Of a stretch of DNA of 49,698 bases, positions 41,910 through 49,603 are shown piece by piece. Source of the DNA: a virus; IMG/VR virus record IMGVR_UViG_3300042296_000446, positions 1-49,698 of that record; one strand, given 5' to 3'. Made by a program: the position numbers and the translations under genes. The notes beneath the pieces are model-generated. The model ran no database searches, was not told the origin of the DNA, and worked only from the letters and a program-made list of their open reading frames with translations. Position 1 is the stretch's first letter, and each line of letters starts with the position of its first letter.

Positions 41910-43013
41910 ATGTCAAATGTATTCACAAGATTTCTCGGCGGTGTAGGAGAAGGGTTACTTACACCCAAAGGCGGCCTCGCGGATTTCCGTCATGCCAGCA
42001 AACTGTTTGTTGAAAACGGCTACCGGCTTATGCCTCGCACCAAGTTCATGTTTTATGTGCGGTTTGAGATTGATAAAACAGTATTATCATCACCGGTATT
42101 CACTAACACTCATGCAGACGAAATTGGTTATCTTATCAAGAGTACTGATCTGCCTAAATTTAAATTTGAAACAGTCACCAAAAATCAATACAATAGAAAA
42201 CACATAATTTATAAAAATTTTACCTATGAAGGTATCTCAATGAAATTCCATGACGACAGTGCAGGAGTAATCAATGCATTGTGGGCATTATACATGGGAA
42301 CCTATGTACAAGATCGATTCAATCCCGAGGCAGCATTTAGCAAGACAAATCTTGCCGCTTCCGGAACTACATTTCAAGGCTTTAGATACAGTCTCGACAA
42401 GCAGGGAAAAACTGTGGACTTTTTTAAGTCTATTACTATATATACTATGAGTCGTCGTAGGTTTTTAGGATATACATTAATCAATCCTAAAATTACAAGT
42501 TGGCAACACGGTGATGCCGGATATAGTGCAAATGAATTTAATGAAACTACAATGAATATAGAATATGAGTCTGTAGTCTACAGCTCAGGAAGTGTTGCTA
42601 AGAATACTCCCAAAGGATTTGCTAACTTATACTACGATAGTGTGCCAAGTCCATTAACTGTAGCAGGCGGCGGCGTCGGAAACTTATTAGGCGAAGGCGG
42701 TGTACTAGACGGACTCGAAAGTATATTCGGAGATGTCAGTAGCGGAGCTGCATTTGGCAGTGTAGGAGGATTCCTTGGCACCGCCATTGCCGCAGTGAAT
42801 ACTGCAAAAAATATTGGAAAACTATCCAAGGCAAGCCTGCGAGCAGAAGCCATAGGATTATTAAGTAGTCCTGCTGCTATTGGAGGTATTATCAATACCG
42901 TAGGCGGAACTTTGGGATCAGTGTTTCCAAAAAACAACGGCGGCAACGGTGGTACACAGGCCACGCAACGCTCAATCGCCCCACCGCCACAAGACCTAGG
43001 ACAATTCTTATAA
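41910..43013 (+). CDS. Tail-tube-like virion protein (gp19/gp54-type paralogue)
   Basis: A 367-residue protein. The N-terminal 240 residues look like an enlarged tube domain: RLMPRTKFMFYVRFEIDK, IGYLIKSTDLPKFKFETVTK, YNRKHIIYKNFTYEGISMKF, DDSAGVINALWALYMGTYVQ, TMSRRRFLGYTLINPKITSW and NETTMNIEYESVVY. Tube-family proteins share the order strand, L-P-x-x-x-x-E-x, Y-x-x-x-x-x-W, then a late strand E-x-x-x-x-V. The C-terminal 120 residues are Gly/Ala/Leu-rich (SSGAAFGSVGGFLGTAIAAV and following) and end in a Pro-rich tail, so they may pack in a helical or membrane-active way. The role may be tube initiator, tube terminator or minor tail protein. T4 gp54 and gp48 are comparisons, not firm orthologues. 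Confidence 0.55.
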   Translation: MSNVFTRFLGGVGEGLLTPKGGLADFRHASKLFVENGYRLMPRTKFMFYVRFEIDKTVLSSPVFTNTHADEIGYLIKSTDLPKFKFETVTKNQYNRKHIIYKNFTYEGISMKFHDDSAGVINALWALYMGTYVQDRFNPEAAFSKTNLAASGTTFQGFRYSLDKQGKTVDFFKSITIYTMSRRRFLGYTLINPKITSWQHGDAGYSANEFNETTMNIEYESVVYSSGSVAKNTPKGFANLYYDSVPSPLTVAGGGVGNLLGEGGVLDGLESIFGDVSSGAAFGSVGGFLGTAIAAVNTAKNIGKLSKASLRAEAIGLLSSPAAIGGIINTVGGTLGSVFPKNNGGNGGTQATQRSIAPPPQDLGQFL

Positions 43014-43014
43014 T

Positions 43015-43380
43015 ATGCCAAGTTTACCAAATTCTCTTCAGCAAGATAGTGCTGCTGGAACAAAATTATTTTTTGATCGTTACGGCGAACGAACTTTGGA
43101 ATTTGGAGCCAACGAAGTCGGTGCTGCTATTGCTTTTTTCCAAAGTCGTGGATTTGAAAACGAAGCGGCTCTTATCACAGCACAGGTTTTATTGAATCAA
43201 GCCAAACTCGACGACGTTCCGGTGTTTAAAATCATCGACACTCTCAAGAATTTTAATGGCGTTCAAATTAGTGCTCTGGTGGCTGAGATTCTAAACAACA
43301 ATAGAAATGCCACAAGTTCACTGGGTTATCGCACTGACTTAATAGAAAAACAAAATCAAACTAGAAATATTTTTGCCTAA
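43015..43380 (+). CDS. Small helical protein of unknown function
   Basis: A 121-residue mostly helical protein (GTKLFFDRYGERTLEFGANE, VGAAIAFFQSRGFENEAALI, TAQVLLNQAKLDDVPVFKII, DTLKNFNGVQISALVAEILN), ending NQTRNIFA. It begins 1 nt after the preceding stop (TAATATG) with no Shine-Dalgarno, and its stop overlaps the ATG of the head-completion gene (TAATG). It is therefore translationally coupled on both sides. Position next to gp4 suggests a head or tail completion function, or a tail-assembly helper. Relatives are likely in other T4-like marine phages. No named family is claimed. Confidence 0.7.
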   Translation: MPSLPNSLQQDSAAGTKLFFDRYGERTLEFGANEVGAAIAFFQSRGFENEAALITAQVLLNQAKLDDVPVFKIIDTLKNFNGVQISALVAEILNNNRNATSSLGYRTDLIEKQNQTRNIFA

Positions 43381-43820
43381 TGCCAAAGTTTGCTCAAGGT
43401 CGATTTGAAATGAAAAATGTCGACAAATATGTTGGCAAAAAAACACCATTGGCTCGAAGTTCGTGGGAATTTATTTTTATGAAGATGTTGGACGAACATC
43501 CGGGTGTTGAAAAGTGGGCCAGCGAAAGCATACAAATTCCCTACAGAGATCCGTTAACCGGCAAGTATACAATATATGTTCCTGATTTTTTTATCACTTA
43601 TGTGGATAAAAATGGGAAAAAACATGCAGAAGTTGTAGAAGTTAAACCAGCTAGTCAAACGTTTATAGAACAGGTGGGAAAGAGTCAGTACAATCAACAG
43701 CAGTATGTTAAAAATATGGCCAAATGGGAAGCTGCCGCAGCCTGGTGCAAACAGCAAGGTGTCAAGTTCCGCATAGTCAACGAAGGCGATATTTTTCATC
43801 AAGGCTCAAAACGCAGATAA
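43380..43820 (+). CDS. 4: Head completion nuclease-fold protein, gp4
   Basis: The product is 146 residues; T4 gp4 is similar in length. SSWEFIFMKMLDEHPGVEKW (E30), YVPDFFITYVDKNGKK (D69) and AEVVEVKP (E87, K89) form the E ... PD ... E-x-K pattern of PD-(D/E)XK/TnsA-type nuclease folds, which is known for T4 gp4 (gp50/65 family). In T4 this protein is needed to complete filled heads before tails are joined. The putative catalytic residues are intact here. It is coupled to the upstream gene by TAATG and lies 7 nt before the small terminase. Confidence 0.85.
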   Translation: MPKFAQGRFEMKNVDKYVGKKTPLARSSWEFIFMKMLDEHPGVEKWASESIQIPYRDPLTGKYTIYVPDFFITYVDKNGKKHAEVVEVKPASQTFIEQVGKSQYNQQQYVKNMAKWEAAAAWCKQQGVKFRIVNEGDIFHQGSKRR

Positions 43821-43827
43821 GTAATGT

Positions 43828-44310
43828 ATGACGAAAAAACTTGAAGAACTGTTTAATCTAGAAGAATCTAAACCTGCAAAGGAAACAGCCCCTGTTGAAC
43901 CCAAAATAGATCACACAGAAGTTCGCAGTTTAGATGACAGCTATAAAGCGGTGGCTGAGATTACTCGCAGTTTACCACAAGTAAAAGAACTAGACGAACT
44001 TAATGATCACGAACTAGACAATCTAGCATCAAAAGCTGAACAGGCCTATGACGACCTAATGGATTTAGGAATGAATGTAGAAGTTCGTTATAGCAGTCGT
44101 ATTTTTGAAGTGGCCAGCTCAATGTTAGGCCATGCAATTACAGCTAAGTCTAATAAAATTGAGAAAAAACTCAAGGCTATTGACATGCAAATGAAGAAAT
44201 ACAAAATTGACAAAGATAACAACGAAGACCCAAATGATGTTATTAACGGGCAAGGATATGTGATCACTGACCGCAACGAGCTGATCAAGAAACTGGGCGG
44301 AAAAGCATAA
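43828..44310 (+). CDS. 16: Terminase small subunit, gp16-like
   Basis: The product is 160 residues; T4 gp16 is 164. An acidic N-terminus (LEELFNLEESKPAKETAPVE) is followed by DDSYKAVAEITRSL and a central helical core, VRYSSRIFEVASSMLGHAIT followed by AKSNKIEKKLKAIDMQMKKY, typical of the T4 gp16 oligomerising coiled coil. The C-terminus YVITDRNELIKKLGGKA parallels gp16 tails. It recognises phage DNA and stimulates the gp17 ATPase during packaging. It is two genes upstream of gp17 here, not directly adjacent as in T4. The stop codon overlaps the next late promoter (CATAAATA). Confidence 0.72.
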   Translation: MTKKLEELFNLEESKPAKETAPVEPKIDHTEVRSLDDSYKAVAEITRSLPQVKELDELNDHELDNLASKAEQAYDDLMDLGMNVEVRYSSRIFEVASSMLGHAITAKSNKIEKKLKAIDMQMKKYKIDKDNNEDPNDVINGQGYVITDRNELIKKLGGKA

Positions 44311-44313
44311 ATA
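44306..44313 (+). promoter_or_regulatory. T4-type late promoter CATAAATA
   Basis: The element overlaps the stop codon of the small terminase and lies exactly 5 nt before ATG 44319, with no Shine-Dalgarno. A leaderless mRNA is predicted for the downstream gene. Confidence 0.68.
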
Positions 44314-44318
44314 CTACT

Positions 44319-44879
44319 ATGAAAACTTTCAAAGAATATCTTGCCGAAGGCAAAAAATCATACAGCTTTAAAATTAAAGTTGCCGGTGATCTGCCCGAAG
44401 ATTTCCAATCAAACTTAAAAACGTCCCTAGAAAGATGCAAAGTTATGAAAATGGAAAAACTCAGCACAACACCAATCCAAGCAGTTCCTATGGATTTTCC
44501 AACTATGAAAAACTGTGAAGTTCACGTTTTTGAAGTTGCTTGTGAATATCCTATTACTTCGCCTGAAATCAGCAGTGATATCAAGAGTATGGGTCTAGAC
44601 GAAGCTAGTTTTAGAGTAAGAGGAAGCAACGAATCTTCTGAAACTGATCAAGGTGAAATAGAAATTTTAAACACTGACGGGCTGTTAACTGACAGTCAGT
44701 ATAAAGAAGGTACCAATGTCAAGCACAAAGATTTCTTTGGCGATGACTTTAACAAGAGTTTTTTAAAAGATTTAAGCAAAGTTGCTAAACAACAAAAGAA
44801 AGACAACGGTCAGACAGAATATAAACTGCCCAAGGCCAAAATTGATAAGACCGGCGTAAAAAGCGCCCTAGGGAGTTAA
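44319..44879 (+). CDS. Putative internal capsid protein with capsid-targeting-like N-terminus
   Basis: The product is 186 residues. It begins MKTFKEYLAEG. T4 internal proteins such as IPIII begin MKTYQEFIAEA, a capsid targeting sequence cut by the prohead protease gp21 after (L/I)-x-E. Here L-A-E sits at the same place, so cleavage after residue 10 is predicted. The rest is a soluble basic/acidic mix: YSFKIKVAGDLPEDFQSNL, CEVHVFEVACEYPITSPEIS and DFNKSFLKDLSKVAKQQKKD. It would be packed in the prohead with the DNA and either remain as core protein or be injected into the host. It has its own late promoter although it lies inside a gene run. It could instead be a plain scaffold component; the targeting role is inferred from about ten residues. 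Confidence 0.65.
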   Translation: MKTFKEYLAEGKKSYSFKIKVAGDLPEDFQSNLKTSLERCKVMKMEKLSTTPIQAVPMDFPTMKNCEVHVFEVACEYPITSPEISSDIKSMGLDEASFRVRGSNESSETDQGEIEILNTDGLLTDSQYKEGTNVKHKDFFGDDFNKSFLKDLSKVAKQQKKDNGQTEYKLPKAKIDKTGVKSALGS

Positions 44880-44880
44880 T

Positions 44881-45825
44881 ATGAATTTCAATGAATTGAT
44901 GTCTAAAATGCGCGAGCTGGATGCTCCTGTCGCTCCATTGGGGGCGGTTGAGGCCTGTGGCGATCCAATGGGCATGCCCCCGCCGAGTATTCCTAGCAAG
45001 CCCGATGAACCTCCCCCAAGCATGAGTTTGAACCTCAATGCACAGGGCATGGACAACATTGCTGAATTAATGAAGTTGATGACCAAAGTCAATCCAGACA
45101 TGATCAATCAACCAGCACCAATGAGCATGCCTCCAATGAGTGCCGAACCAAGCATCATGAGTATCAAGCCTCCAATGCCAGGCATTGGAGATCTAGGAAA
45201 TCTAGATTCAGGACCATTAAAAATGTTGCCTGACCTAGACAAAGACGAACCACACAGTGAGCCTGATGCAGATAATAGAGGCGGTCCTAGTGACATGGAT
45301 GCAGACAATATGCCTCCAATGGGTGACCTAGATCGTGACGATAAAGGCATTGACTCTATTCAAAAGTCTATGGGCGACCGAGACGGTGACGGCGATCATG
45401 ACATGGATGATCATGACATGGAAAAAGACGGCAAAGAAGGCGACAAGAAAGACAAAGAAGAAGCATTCGGTAATGCACCGGAAGGCGCATCTGGACAAGA
45501 ATATCATGGCATAGATGCTGCTATTCCAGACGGCGACGACTTGAACAAGCCAAAGAAAAGTTTTAGCGGTAAACCATATCGTGGCGACAATCCTATGGCT
45601 GCCGGCGCTTACGAAAGCAAAGAACAACTACGTGCCAGCATCAAGGAAGAATTACGTAGACGTTTATCAGAAGCAAAAAGTGAAAAGTTTGATCCACTAA
45701 AACATGTTAAGAATCCAACACAGGGTGAGAAGAATGCAGCACCCGATGTTAATCGTGAAAAATATGGCGATCGGGCAGCAATATTAAGATCCGCCGAAAA
45801 AGACGGTCGCTTAAAGACTACGTGA
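44881..45825 (+). CDS. Acidic Met/Pro-rich virion or core protein
   Basis: The product is 314 residues and low complexity. An N-terminal helix (MNFNELMSKMRELDAP) leads to a long Met/Pro-rich stretch (PMSMPPMSAEPSIMSIKPPM), then a very acidic Asp/Gly/His tract (about 120-200, with GDRDGDGDHDMDDHDMEKDG), then EAFGNAPEG, KPYRGDNPMA and a C-terminal helix SKEQLRASIKEELRRRLSEA. The EAFGNAPEG and GDNPMA segments resemble pieces I associate with unannotated structural genes of T4-like cyanophages. The DxDxDG-like tract could bind calcium, though no clean EF-hand is present. GGGAG precedes the ATG, unlike the leaderless neighbours. A scaffold or prohead core role is plausible from its charge and position, but unproven. 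Confidence 0.65.
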   Translation: MNFNELMSKMRELDAPVAPLGAVEACGDPMGMPPPSIPSKPDEPPPSMSLNLNAQGMDNIAELMKLMTKVNPDMINQPAPMSMPPMSAEPSIMSIKPPMPGIGDLGNLDSGPLKMLPDLDKDEPHSEPDADNRGGPSDMDADNMPPMGDLDRDDKGIDSIQKSMGDRDGDGDHDMDDHDMEKDGKEGDKKDKEEAFGNAPEGASGQEYHGIDAAIPDGDDLNKPKKSFSGKPYRGDNPMAAGAYESKEQLRASIKEELRRRLSEAKSEKFDPLKHVKNPTQGEKNAAPDVNREKYGDRAAILRSAEKDGRLKTT

Positions 45826-45840
45826 TACAAGTCAAATCCA

Positions 45841-45867
45841 AATAGGCTCTCCGGAGCCTATTTTTTT
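45841..45867 (+). terminator. Intrinsic terminator before the large terminase
   Basis: AATAGGCTC (45841-45849), loop TCCG, GAGCCTATT (45854-45862), T-run to 45867. The stem is perfect, and a late promoter begins 3 nt later. Confidence 0.93.
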
Positions 45868-45869
45868 CA

Positions 45870-45876
45870 GTAAATA
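45870..45876 (+). promoter_or_regulatory. T4-type late promoter GTAAATA
   Basis: GTAAATA lies exactly 5 nt before ATG 45882 and has the same downstream bases (ACAGT) as the gp13 promoter. There is no Shine-Dalgarno. A leaderless mRNA is predicted. Confidence 0.65.
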
Positions 45877-45881
45877 ACAGT

Positions 45882-47468
45882 ATGGCAAAATCACTAGACG
45901 GTAATTTAATTAAGAAAGCTCATGCACCTCAACGATATACTCTTGAGGAAGTCAAGCATCTTGAAGCATGTATGGATCCTGTCACTGGTCCGCTGTATTT
46001 TTGTAAAAACTTTTTAAAGATTCAGCACCCTGTACGTGGATCAATTCCGTTTGCACCTTACGAATATCAAGAAAGACTAATAGATGCCTATCACAACAAC
46101 AAACAGTGTATTGCCATGCTGCCACGACAGATGGGTAAGACCACCTGTGCCACAGGATACTTGTTATGGTACACAATGTTTGTGCCAGAAGCACAGGTTT
46201 TAATTGCTGCTCACAAATACGAAGGTGCGCAGGACATTATGAATCGTTATCGATTCGGTTACGAAAACCTGCCAGATTTTATTCGTGCAGGTGTGTATAG
46301 CTACAATAGAAACACCATTGAGTATGACAACGGAGCTCGTATACAGGCAGTGACAACTACAGAAAATACAGGTCGTGGTAAATCTCTTTCACTGATCTAT
46401 TGCGATGAGTTTGCGTTTGTGCAGCCTCCAGAAAAAGCCAAAGAATTCTGGACTGCACTGTCACCAACATTATCAACAGGCGGTAAATGTATTATTACAT
46501 CAACACCAAACAGTGACGAAGATCAGTTTGCGTTAATTTGGACTGAGGCTAACAAGCGATTCGATGAGCATGGGAATGAACAGCAATTAGGTATGAATGG
46601 ATTCCACAGTTTCTTTGCACACTGGGCAGAACATCCAGATCGTGATGAGAAGTGGGCTCAGACAGAACGTGCAAAGATTGGTGAAGAGCGTTTCCGTCGT
46701 GAATTTGATTGCGAATTCTTGATCTTTGACGAAACGCTAATCAATGCTGTGCGACTGGCAGAAATGAAAGGTGTTGACCCTATCATGACCATGGGGCAAA
46801 CACGTTTTTATAAAGACATTGACCCAAGAGCAACTTATCTAGTTTCCCTAGATCCTTCATTAGGCACTGGTGGGGACTATGGTGCCATACAGGTGTTTGA
46901 AATGCCCAGTATGGAACAGGTAGCAGAATGGCGACATAATCTAACTCCTATTCAAGCACAGGTTAAACACCTAAGAGAAATTTGCAAGTACATTCAAGAC
47001 CGAGGACTAGAAAAGGGCGGTATTCCGCAACTTTATTACAGTGTTGAAAACAATACACTAGGCGAAGCTGCTCTTATTGTTATTAGTAATCTAGGAGAAG
47101 AAAACTTCCCAGGATTATTCCTTTCTGAGCCTATGCGTAAGGGTCATGTACGTAAATTTAGAAAAGGATTTAACACAACACACAAGACAAAAATCACTGC
47201 TTGTAGTCAGGTTAAACACATGTTAGAAACACAAAAAATGAAGATTTACTCTAAACCTCTAATATCTGAGCTTAAAACATTTGTGGCACACGGAGTGGGA
47301 TTTGGCGCTAAAACAGGCGAACACGACGACCTAGTAAGTGCCATGCTGTTAATAATACGTATGGCTGGAGTATTATCAGATTGGGATCCCAAGATCTACG
47401 AAAAGATGACAGAAAAATTAAGCGAAGATCAAATGCCCATGCCGATATTTGTCTCTAGCGGTTTTTGA
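45882..47468 (+). CDS. 17: Terminase large subunit, gp17
   Basis: A 528-residue DNA-packaging motor. The ATPase half has Walker A PRQMGKTT (81-88, K86), Walker B LIYCDE (171-176) and the coupling motif ITSTP (205-209). The nuclease half has VSLDPSLGTGGDYGA (D324), YYSVENNTLGEAAL (E389) and GEHDDLVSAMLL (D482/D483), which correspond to the three acidic residues of the T4 gp17 headful nuclease. All key residues are intact. T4 gp17 is 610 residues; the shorter length is mainly at the termini. It docks on the portal, translocates DNA with ATP and cuts when the head is full. It lies directly after a terminator and is predicted to be leaderless. Confidence 0.97.
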   Translation: MAKSLDGNLIKKAHAPQRYTLEEVKHLEACMDPVTGPLYFCKNFLKIQHPVRGSIPFAPYEYQERLIDAYHNNKQCIAMLPRQMGKTTCATGYLLWYTMFVPEAQVLIAAHKYEGAQDIMNRYRFGYENLPDFIRAGVYSYNRNTIEYDNGARIQAVTTTENTGRGKSLSLIYCDEFAFVQPPEKAKEFWTALSPTLSTGGKCIITSTPNSDEDQFALIWTEANKRFDEHGNEQQLGMNGFHSFFAHWAEHPDRDEKWAQTERAKIGEERFRREFDCEFLIFDETLINAVRLAEMKGVDPIMTMGQTRFYKDIDPRATYLVSLDPSLGTGGDYGAIQVFEMPSMEQVAEWRHNLTPIQAQVKHLREICKYIQDRGLEKGGIPQLYYSVENNTLGEAALIVISNLGEENFPGLFLSEPMRKGHVRKFRKGFNTTHKTKITACSQVKHMLETQKMKIYSKPLISELKTFVAHGVGFGAKTGEHDDLVSAMLLIIRMAGVLSDWDPKIYEKMTEKLSEDQMPMPIFVSSGF

Positions 47469-47474
47469 TAAATA
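47467..47474 (+). promoter_or_regulatory. T4-type late promoter GATAAATA
   Basis: The element overlaps the TGA stop of gp17 (47466-47468) and lies exactly 5 nt before ATG 47480. There is no Shine-Dalgarno. A leaderless mRNA is predicted. Confidence 0.68.
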
Positions 47475-47479
47475 TAACT

Positions 47480-49447
47480 ATGGACGCAACAAACAATATA
47501 GCCACCGATTTATTCTATAAAATTAGAAGCCGCTTCAAAGGCCTAAAACTAGGCGATGGAACCGGTTCAATTACCATCAATCCCGAAGATGCCCGATTCT
47601 TTGACTTTGATTATATGGAAGGCGAAACTGCAATCGGGCATGTTAGTATTAGCCTAGCAGAACAAAATTCATTAAAAGTATATTTCTCAACAGGAATTAC
47701 AGAATCAATGGATGGCGGACAAAAAGATAATTGGTATGGATTTCTAAAAGAATTACGTACATTTGCAAAACGTAGACTAATGGCGTTCGATACTAGAGAC
47801 ATTGCCAAAGACAATCTAGATCAAAGAGATTATGAATTTCTAAGTCAGCACAATCAGCCTAAAGATCAAGCAAACACAGTAGTTAAACCTGTTGGAGAAA
47901 GCATTATGAGTGAAAGCGCACTATACGGATCAAAGACCGTTAGTTATCAAAAGTTAATGGACACACGTCTTATCATCAAACACAATCAAGCAGTAATGGA
48001 CGATGCAGCACCTGGTGCTAGAAGCCGTAACATTTCTGGACTGTTTGTTGAAAATCAAGACGGAGAACGTTTTAAATATCCATTTATTCATCTAGCAGGT
48101 GCCCGTGCAATGCAACGTCACGTGGCCAACGGTGGCGTGCCATATGACGACATTGGTAAAAGCATTGTTAACATGAGTGAAGAAATTGCACAGCTAAAGA
48201 GTTTTGGCAATTATGTTGTGCGCAACGATCTAATGAATTCAGATACAAATAATGTTGTAGAAAGATCAGCAGAACAACTAAACAGATTGCGCGAGCAAAT
48301 TAAAGCTATGAGCAAGCAAAGCCACTACGAACAATATCGTGAATCATTCCAGGCACAAACACAAGAAGAAGTTCCACAAGAATTTGTAGAAGAATTTACA
48401 GAAAAATTCACAGTTAGAAACTTCAAAGAAGATATTAAAAATGTGTTCCCGGTCTTGTATAGACTGATGAAAGAAAGCGACATAGGCTATGACGACATAG
48501 TCGCAATGACAACCACAGAACAAGAAACCGTAGAGGATGTTGAGCTCGATGAACACAACGAGTTCGATCGCTTTGAATCTTGGGTTATGGGGTTAGGCGA
48601 AGACTCAGCTATTGCTAGTCAAGATCCACAAGAACAACAGACAGCAAAACAAGAATTACAAGAGTTGGTTAGTCAGGCATTCCCAACAGGCGTTGATGGT
48701 TCAAATGCTATCGAAAGTCTAAAAGGCATCATTGAAGATCCACAATTATTTAAAGCTATCAAAGAACAAGCACAACAAGATCCAGACTCTGATGTTCGTG
48801 GTATGGTAAAAGATTGGCTAGAATCTAATGCTCCAGAAGCAATTGAAGGGTTAGATTTTGGAGACTTTGAGGAACAGCCTGCAATGGATGCTGAAGAACA
48901 ACCACAAGAAGCCAGTGATGGTCCTAACAAAAGCGATGTACCTGCATATCTACGCAAACAAAAAGGTGGAGATGATTGGAAGGTCAGCACTAAAGACGTA
49001 GAAGATGAAAAAACTAAATCTCCAACAAGTTCAGCAGGCTTAGCACGTAGAAAACAAGAACTAGGAATGGGAGAAGCTGATAGCGAGCCTAGCAAAAAAG
49101 ATGACGACAATTCTCCTCCTTGGGATACCGACGACGAAGAAAAGTCACAATTTAAAAAGCCCAATAATCCAAATCGTACAGGCCAAGACAGTGCTAGAGC
49201 ATTAGCACAACGAGGCATGCAGTCTAAAATGAATGTACAAGAGTTAGCAGAATTCATCAGTAGTTTTTATGATAGAAATTCAGGTACATTCCCTAAAGGT
49301 CCAGAAGGCGTTGTTATCATGGTAGGCAAAAAGTTTGGTGAACAGGCAGAAATGGTTGCTCGCAAAATGGTAGAAAGAATGGCTCCACAACAACAAGATC
49401 CACAAATTGCAGAATTAGCACGTATTAGAGAATTAGCAGGCTATTAA
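47480..49447 (+). CDS. Large virion-associated protein of unknown function
   Basis: The product is 655 residues from ATG 47480 (MDATNNIATDLFYKIRSRFK); an in-frame TTG 15 nt earlier lies inside the promoter and is rejected. The N-terminal domain (about 1-110) is alpha/beta: ARFFDFDYMEGETAIGHVSI, QNSLKVYFSTGI and GFLKELRTFAKRRLMAFDTR. The middle (about 145-260) has SYQKLMDTRLIIKHNQAVMD, RSRNISGLFVENQDGERFKY, LAGARAMQRHVANGGVPYDD and IGKSIVNMSEEIAQLKSFGN. The second half is acidic and Gln-rich with low-complexity, linker-like stretches. The end (NVQELAEFISSFYDRNSGTF ... EMVARKMVERMAPQQ) is helical. It has its own late promoter next to gp17. A virion-packaged protein is likely, but no family was recognised. 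Confidence 0.72.
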   Translation: MDATNNIATDLFYKIRSRFKGLKLGDGTGSITINPEDARFFDFDYMEGETAIGHVSISLAEQNSLKVYFSTGITESMDGGQKDNWYGFLKELRTFAKRRLMAFDTRDIAKDNLDQRDYEFLSQHNQPKDQANTVVKPVGESIMSESALYGSKTVSYQKLMDTRLIIKHNQAVMDDAAPGARSRNISGLFVENQDGERFKYPFIHLAGARAMQRHVANGGVPYDDIGKSIVNMSEEIAQLKSFGNYVVRNDLMNSDTNNVVERSAEQLNRLREQIKAMSKQSHYEQYRESFQAQTQEEVPQEFVEEFTEKFTVRNFKEDIKNVFPVLYRLMKESDIGYDDIVAMTTTEQETVEDVELDEHNEFDRFESWVMGLGEDSAIASQDPQEQQTAKQELQELVSQAFPTGVDGSNAIESLKGIIEDPQLFKAIKEQAQQDPDSDVRGMVKDWLESNAPEAIEGLDFGDFEEQPAMDAEEQPQEASDGPNKSDVPAYLRKQKGGDDWKVSTKDVEDEKTKSPTSSAGLARRKQELGMGEADSEPSKKDDDNSPPWDTDDEEKSQFKKPNNPNRTGQDSARALAQRGMQSKMNVQELAEFISSFYDRNSGTFPKGPEGVVIMVGKKFGEQAEMVARKMVERMAPQQQDPQIAELARIRELAGY

Positions 49448-49489
49448 GATTGTTCGTAGCAGTTAGAGTCTAGTTAACTCTATTAGATT

Positions 49490-49513
49490 GGGCACTTAGG
49501 TGTCCTTTCTTTT
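49490..49513 (+). terminator. Probable intrinsic terminator
   Basis: GGGCAC (49490-49495), TTAG, GTGTCC (49500-49505) with one G-U pair, followed by TTTCTTTT. A second small hairpin (TAGAGT/ACTCTA, 49464-49482) precedes it. It is weaker than the other terminators here. Confidence 0.6.
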
Positions 49514-49524
49514 GGCGAAATCAG

Positions 49525-49544
49525 TTGTCAACGTAATTGTCAAC
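49525..49544 (+). repeat. Direct repeats TTGTCAAC, possible operator
   Basis: TTGTCAAC occurs at 49525-49532 and again at 49537-49544, with a 12-nt period close to one helical turn. Each copy is near-palindromic (GTTG-T-CAAC in the first). It lies upstream of the secreted-protein gene. Repressor or activator binding is inferred only. Confidence 0.4.
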
Positions 49545-49561
49545 TAAGGCGTTATATATAT

Positions 49562-49581
49562 GTAGGGGTAGAAATTCCTAC
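49562..49581 (+). promoter_or_regulatory. 5' leader hairpin
   Basis: GTAGGGGT (49562-49569) can pair with ATTCCTAC (49574-49581) using two G-U pairs and a 4-nt loop, just downstream of an AT-rich TATATATA stretch. It lies 22 nt before the ATG and upstream of the Shine-Dalgarno AAGGAA (49590-49595). It may stabilise the mRNA or control it. No convincing sigma70 or late promoter was found here. Confidence 0.4.
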
Positions 49582-49603
49582 TTAACCAAAAGGAAACTTT
49601 AAA

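Noticed and set aside
47465-47479. TTG start extending the 655-residue protein
   Set aside because: It overlaps the gp17 stop and the promoter core; ATG 47480 sits 5 nt after the promoter.
48673-49257. 194-codon minus-strand open frame
   Set aside because: It is the complement of the acidic, low-complexity half of the 655-residue gene, has Ser/Cys-rich nonsense composition and no promoter or ribosome site.
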